This document shows positions 59,687 to 63,086 of a stretch of DNA of 63,086 bases, piece after piece. Below the pieces are notes generated by a model. The model ran no database searches and was not told the origin of the DNA. It saw only the letters and a program-made list of their open reading frames with translations. The translations under genes and the position numbers were made by a program. Position 1 is the first letter of the stretch. The number at the start of each line of letters is the position of its first letter. Origin of the DNA: an uncultured Elusimicrobium sp. (lineage in GTDB: Bacteria > Elusimicrobiota > Elusimicrobia > Elusimicrobiales > Elusimicrobiaceae); NCBI GenBank assembly GCA_937891135.1, contig CALAFB010000081.1, positions 1 through 63,086 of the forward strand. The letters are read 5' to 3'.

Positions 59687-60925
59687 TTAGTTGTTTTCCC
59701 CCTCTTCTTCAGCGGGTACCTCATTAGCAGCCGGGGCATAACCTTCTTGTGCGGCCGGGGCTGTTGGGGCAGCTAGTTCTGCCGGGGTGTTGACTTCATT
59801 TGCCTTTACAGGCTGCCCGTTTTGCAGTTTCTGTTGGCCGATTGTTACCACGCGGTCTCCGTCCTCTAAACCGGCTATAACTACAAATTGAGAGTTTACC
59901 ACATCCCCTGTAGTAATGTATTTTTGTTCTACGAACCCTTGCGGGTTTACGGTCATTACATACTGCCCGGTAGCATCTTGGGAAACAGCGGTCTGCGGCA
60001 CTAAAATCATCGGGCGCAGTTTATCTAAACTGACCGTTACATTTACGTAGTTACCCGGAATGAGTTTATTCTCGTTATTATCCGTTTGCGCGTAAACGGC
60101 CATAGTAGCGGTTTGGGCGTTGATTTCGTTATCAGCAAACATGGTGGCTTGCGGCATATTGAGCGTTTGTCCGTTGGGGAGTTCAATTTGAATATCCGGG
60201 CGGGTTTCCATATTAGTCAGCTGGTCCATGCCGGATAAGCGTTCTTTATCTGTAATAGAAAAGACTACACGAATCGGGTCCATTTGTACTACACGGGCCA
60301 ATTTGCTGGCTCCGGCTGTAGCTAAATTCCCTTTGGTCAGTAACGCTTTGCCGATATAGCCGGAGATAGGAGATTTGACTTCGGTATATTCCAAGTCCAA
60401 TTTGGCTAAGTCCAGCGCAGCTTGGGCAGATTTGACGTTGGCTTTGGCGTTCGCTAAGTTACTTTCTGCCAGTTCAATATCGGCTTGGGAGAGCATTTTC
60501 TCGTTATATAAGGCCAATTCACGGTTATAGTCATTTTGAATTTGCTTTAAGGCGGCTTGGGCTTTGTCCAAATTAGCTTGTGCCGAGGAAACGGCTGCCT
60601 TATAGCGTTTTTGGTCAATTACGAATAAAACATCGCCTTCTTCTACAAAAGAACCGTCTTGGAATTGGACTTGGTCAATATAGCCGGACACTTGCGGCAC
60701 CACGTCCGAAGCGTTAATGGCTTCTACCTTGGCAATAAAGTTTTTACCCAAGGCCACAGGTTTTTTTTGCACAGTTTTAACAAGCACACTCGCTTGCCCC
60801 ATGCCTTGCGGTCCCATCGGCCCTGCGTGCGAGAAGAATTTCCCTTTTACAAAAAACCCAATCGCGGCCCCGGTTAACACCAAGGCGAGGTATTTCAAAT
60901 AACGGTATACAGTTCTTTTTGTCAT
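59687..60925 (-). CDS. RND efflux periplasmic adaptor (AcrA family)
   Basis: A 412-residue membrane-fusion protein. One N-terminal span (about 10-30) anchors it in the inner membrane. A barrel-sandwich (lipoyl) motif, VSGYIDQVQFQDGSFVEEGD, is followed by a coiled coil (about 95-165) with repeated alanines, the second lipoyl half (SPISGYIGKALLTKGNLA) and beta-barrel domain. The tail after about 375 is Pro/Ala/Glu-rich and low-complexity. It links the RND pump to TolC. AGGGAAAT precedes the start. Confidence 0.96.
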   Translation of the reverse strand: MTKRTVYRYLKYLALVLTGAAIGFFVKGKFFSHAGPMGPQGMGQASVLVKTVQKKPVALGKNFIAKVEAINASDVVPQVSGYIDQVQFQDGSFVEEGDVLFVIDQKRYKAAVSSAQANLDKAQAALKQIQNDYNRELALYNEKMLSQADIELAESNLANAKANVKSAQAALDLAKLDLEYTEVKSPISGYIGKALLTKGNLATAGASKLARVVQMDPIRVVFSITDKERLSGMDQLTNMETRPDIQIELPNGQTLNMPQATMFADNEINAQTATMAVYAQTDNNENKLIPGNYVNVTVSLDKLRPMILVPQTAVSQDATGQYVMTVNPQGFVEQKYITTGDVVNSQFVVIAGLEDGDRVVTIGQQKLQNGQPVKANEVNTPAELAAPTAPAAQEGYAPAANEVPAEEEGENN

Positions 60926-60928
60926 AAT

Positions 60929-62266
60929 TTATTTCCCTATGCTCTTATATAAGTTTGCTTTGCTAAGCAGTAAACTGTAGAAAGCAGAAATTTTGTTTTG
61001 GCGCGCATCGGCCAGCTGTGCTACGGCAGAGAGCAGCGTTAAAATATCGCCCTTGCCTACTTGATAATACCGAAACGCCACGCGGTGGCTTTCCTCGGCA
61101 CTAGCGAGTACGGTTTGGCTGATTTCATACGAGCGTACGGCCGTTTTATAATTTTGGTAGTTACTCCACACCTCGTTTTGAATGGTTAAGCGCAGATTTT
61201 GCGTGTTGGCCTGTTCTTGTTCATAGACGGCCGAGGCCTGTTTTACCCGATACAGGTTGGAAAACCCGGTAAACAGCGGCATACTAACGGCCAGTCCGGC
61301 TACATTTTCGCGCCCGTAGTAAGAATGGTGTTTCCAAGAAGTGTCTGCTATATCGGCCGAAGCGGTGGCACTAATGGACGGAAGCATTCCTGTTTTGGCC
61401 GCGGTAACGCTGGATTTAGAGGCACTTTCCTGGCTTTCTTGGGCGCGTAGTTCCGGGCGGTTTGCCAAGGCATCTTTCATCAGTTCTTGCACGTCATCTT
61501 TTTCAATGGCGGTAATCTGCTCATCAAAGTTGGGCTTGGTTAAATTAAGTTGCGTATCCGGAGATAAGTTTAAAAGCACCGCTAGTTTTCCGCTATACTG
61601 TTTAATTTCATCTTCTGCCAGTACTACCGCTAAGAGGGCCTGCTCATAGCGGGTTTGGGCTTGGAGTTTATCACTCAAAGATACCATACCCAGTTTGTAG
61701 CGTTTTTTGGCCTCGGTATAGGACTGTTTGTACGAATCCAAACTGGCCTTGGCACTAACAAGTGTTTCTTGGGCAGCCAATAATTTTAAATAGGCCGTTT
61801 GAACCGACAGCATTAAATCTTTGAGGGCTGCATTGTAGCCGTAGTTAGCGGCATCCGCATAGGCGCGTAAGGTACTGATGCGGCTTTCACGCCCGCCAAA
61901 ATCAAACAGTAGCCACGCAGCTTCGGCCTTTGCTGTATACGGTTCCGTTTGGGTATATCCGCCGTGGCCTTCCACGCGGGTACCGCTAAAGCCGGCATTC
62001 CCGGTTAAACGGATGGTAGGTAAATACTCGTTGCGCCCTGTGCCTAAATTAGCCTCGTTGGCTTTAACCCCCATATATTGGGCACTCAAAGCCGGGTTGG
62101 TACAAATTCCGATTTGTACTAAATCATCCAAAGAAAGTGCCTCATGGGTAATATCTTTATCAATACACCCTTTGGGCGGTTTCACGCGGGACGTAAACAG
62201 CGGGTCCAGCGCGCTGGCCGGAAACACTATTAACATCAGTAACCCTACATAAATATATTTCTTCAT
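60929..62266 (-). CDS. TolC-family outer-membrane efflux protein
   Basis: A 445-residue protein. Signal peptide MKKYIYVGLLMLIVFPASA. Two tandem outer-membrane efflux repeats contain long helices with Tyr/Ala/Gln-rich coiled coils (LSAQYMGVKANEANLGTG, YKTAVRSYEISQTVLASAEE) and barrel strands (TIRLTGNAGFSGT, SATASADIADTSW). The C-terminus SKANLYKSIG is family-typical. It forms the outer-membrane channel of the tripartite pump. It overlaps the TetR gene by four bases. Confidence 0.95.
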   Translation of the reverse strand: MKKYIYVGLLMLIVFPASALDPLFTSRVKPPKGCIDKDITHEALSLDDLVQIGICTNPALSAQYMGVKANEANLGTGRNEYLPTIRLTGNAGFSGTRVEGHGGYTQTEPYTAKAEAAWLLFDFGGRESRISTLRAYADAANYGYNAALKDLMLSVQTAYLKLLAAQETLVSAKASLDSYKQSYTEAKKRYKLGMVSLSDKLQAQTRYEQALLAVVLAEDEIKQYSGKLAVLLNLSPDTQLNLTKPNFDEQITAIEKDDVQELMKDALANRPELRAQESQESASKSSVTAAKTGMLPSISATASADIADTSWKHHSYYGRENVAGLAVSMPLFTGFSNLYRVKQASAVYEQEQANTQNLRLTIQNEVWSNYQNYKTAVRSYEISQTVLASAEESHRVAFRYYQVGKGDILTLLSAVAQLADARQNKISAFYSLLLSKANLYKSIGK

Positions 62267-62913
62267 TTTGTATGTTTCCCTTTATATAAGTTTAAAATGG
62301 CTAACGTGTGCGCCCAAAGTGTTTGTTTAATCGTTTGGCGCAACTGGGGTGGGTAATTTTTCCCGATGCCTAATTTATGTTCAATGCCCATACGGTGGGA
62401 TTCGGAGAGTAAAATTTGTCCAAAAATACTATGCGTTACACACAACAGTTCGGGCGAATTTTCCTTTAGGCCCGTTAATTTAACCAGTAATTTATAAGGC
62501 AATTCGTGAAACGGGGCCATATAGGCAAGCATCATTTTACGCATGGCAGCCGATTCCAGTTCCACTTGTGTAAAAATACGTTCTAACGGTAAACTATTGC
62601 GGCTTAAATTATTGTCCATTAATTTATCAAACATTTGGTGTAATAAATCCAACGCTTGTGCATAGGTATACCCGGCTACTTGCTGCGGGGTGGGCAACGT
62701 ATTTTGCTTTCCCCAAATTTGTTGGCGGTGCTGTTCAATTAAATAGCGCAGGGTTTCAAAAAATAATTCCCGCTTGCCGCCAAAATAATAGTTAATGGCA
62801 GACACGTTTACATGGGCCGCCGAAACAATGTCCCGCACCGACGTAGCACTATAGCCTTTGCGTGCAAAAATACGGGCCGATGTTTTTAATAGTTTAAGCC
62901 GGGTATCTTTCAT
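62263..62913 (-). CDS. TetR-family repressor of the efflux operon
   Basis: A 216-residue regulator. The N-terminal helix-turn-helix domain has KLLKTSARIFARKGYSATSVRDIV and NVSAINYYFGGKRELFFETL; the C-terminal ligand domain is of the CerR/DUF1956 type (LERIFTQVELESAAMRKMM). It is the first gene of the tetR-tolC-acrA-acrB operon and probably represses it until a substrate binds. An inverted repeat at 62947-62962 overlaps the -35. TATAAT is only eight bases before the ATG, so the message may be leaderless. Confidence 0.93.
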   Translation of the reverse strand: MKDTRLKLLKTSARIFARKGYSATSVRDIVSAAHVNVSAINYYFGGKRELFFETLRYLIEQHRQQIWGKQNTLPTPQQVAGYTYAQALDLLHQMFDKLMDNNLSRNSLPLERIFTQVELESAAMRKMMLAYMAPFHELPYKLLVKLTGLKENSPELLCVTHSIFGQILLSESHRMGIEHKLGIGKNYPPQLRQTIKQTLWAHTLAILNLYKGKHTK

Positions 62914-62921
62914 ACCCCAAA

Positions 62922-62962
62922 ATTATAACAAAAAGCCAACATAAAATCAAACACTTGTTTGA
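62922..62962 (-). promoter_or_regulatory. Efflux operon promoter with TetR-type operator
   Basis: On the minus strand TTGATT (62945-62950), 17 bases, TATAAT (62922-62927). The palindrome TCAAACA-CT-TGTTTGA (62947-62962), perfect 7-base arms, covers the -35, as expected for a TetR operator controlling its own operon. Confidence 0.75.
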
Positions 62963-63086
62963 ATTTTGAAAAAAATAAGGGGGTGGGTATGAGTAAAATA
63001 GCGCTCCTTCGGGGCCTCAATCACCCAGAGATGGAAGATTTCGGCCTTGTCCAGCAGGTTGTCCTGGTAACCTACCCGTTCGCACA
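62963..63086. other. Window edge, possible truncated gene, strand unresolved
   Basis: The last 120 bases are more GC-rich at third positions than neighbouring genes. On the plus strand ATG 62989 follows AAGGGGG and is open to the edge (MSKIALLRGLN...), which would be divergent from tetR. On the minus strand a frame is also open from the edge to a TGA at 62947, with protein-like composition (AEIFHLWVIEAPKER). Neither product is recognised. The plus-strand reading has the better signals, the minus strand would end inside the operator. Confidence 0.3.

Noticed and set aside
1..63086. CRISPR arrays, rRNA genes, prophage or insertion sequences
   Set aside because: No regularly spaced repeats, no rRNA sequence, no transposase, integrase or phage structural genes were seen on either strand.

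Overview
The window looks like a chromosomal segment of a fermentative, Gram-negative, host-associated bacterium, most likely a member of the Elusimicrobiota (Elusimicrobium-like gut lineage). This assignment is inferred from the combination of many near-identical prepilin N-termini with unrelated C-termini, a long PPi-type phosphofructokinase, a hexose-phosphate-type antiporter, a complete RND/TolC pump (hence an outer membrane) and a moderate-GC, A+T-biased intergenic style. No rRNA, CRISPR array, insertion sequence or phage was found; one tRNA-Arg(UCU) is present.

Left part (1-21 kb): a BaxI-type membrane protein, a small secreted protein, a signal-peptide/MFS fusion protein, a three-gene ECF sigma / anti-sigma / His-rich periplasmic protein unit, then a run on the minus strand (secreted repeat protein, solitary N6-adenine methyltransferase, DHA2-type MFS exporter, PerR-like regulator, rubrerythrin). 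Interspersed are type IV pilin genes, PPi-PFK, a polysaccharide flippase and a membrane-anchored ankyrin-repeat protein.

Middle part (21-38 kb): a translationally coupled trio (PD-(D/E)XK nuclease, phosphoglycerol-transferase-like sulfatase-fold protein, FGGY kinase), a pilin, a giant 1697-residue paralogue of the signal-peptide/MFS fusion protein, an organophosphate antiporter, pyruvate kinase, an outer-membrane barrel candidate, a pilin and GAPDH. PPi-PFK, GAPDH, pyruvate kinase and the antiporter together supply part of a sugar-phosphate glycolysis.

Right part (38-63 kb): a minus-strand surface-polysaccharide cluster with RfbF/RfbG/RfbH (CDP-3,6-dideoxyhexose route), two acetolactate-synthase-like ThDP enzymes, a split transketolase, a DRE-TIM aldolase fused to a glycosyltransferase, a NeuB-SAF-cupin fusion, a radical SAM protein, a Nudix protein, a zinc-binding methyltransferase and glycosyltransferases. 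This set suggests a carbon-branched deoxy-sugar. It is followed by a TetR-TolC-AcrA-AcrB efflux operon with a visible operator.

The most interesting signal is an RNA-like leader of about 260 nt found upstream of four of the six pilin genes (6.3, 12.9, 16.4 and 35.7 kb). Each copy can form the same architecture: a 5' hairpin, a long-range closing helix of about 10 bp, two internal hairpins, a conserved GAATGT-like element, and a pseudoknot joining ACGGCT to AGCCGT across the closing helix. The helices differ in sequence among copies but stay perfectly paired, while short unpaired elements are conserved. That is the pattern expected of a structured cis-regulatory RNA, and I do not recognise it as a known class.
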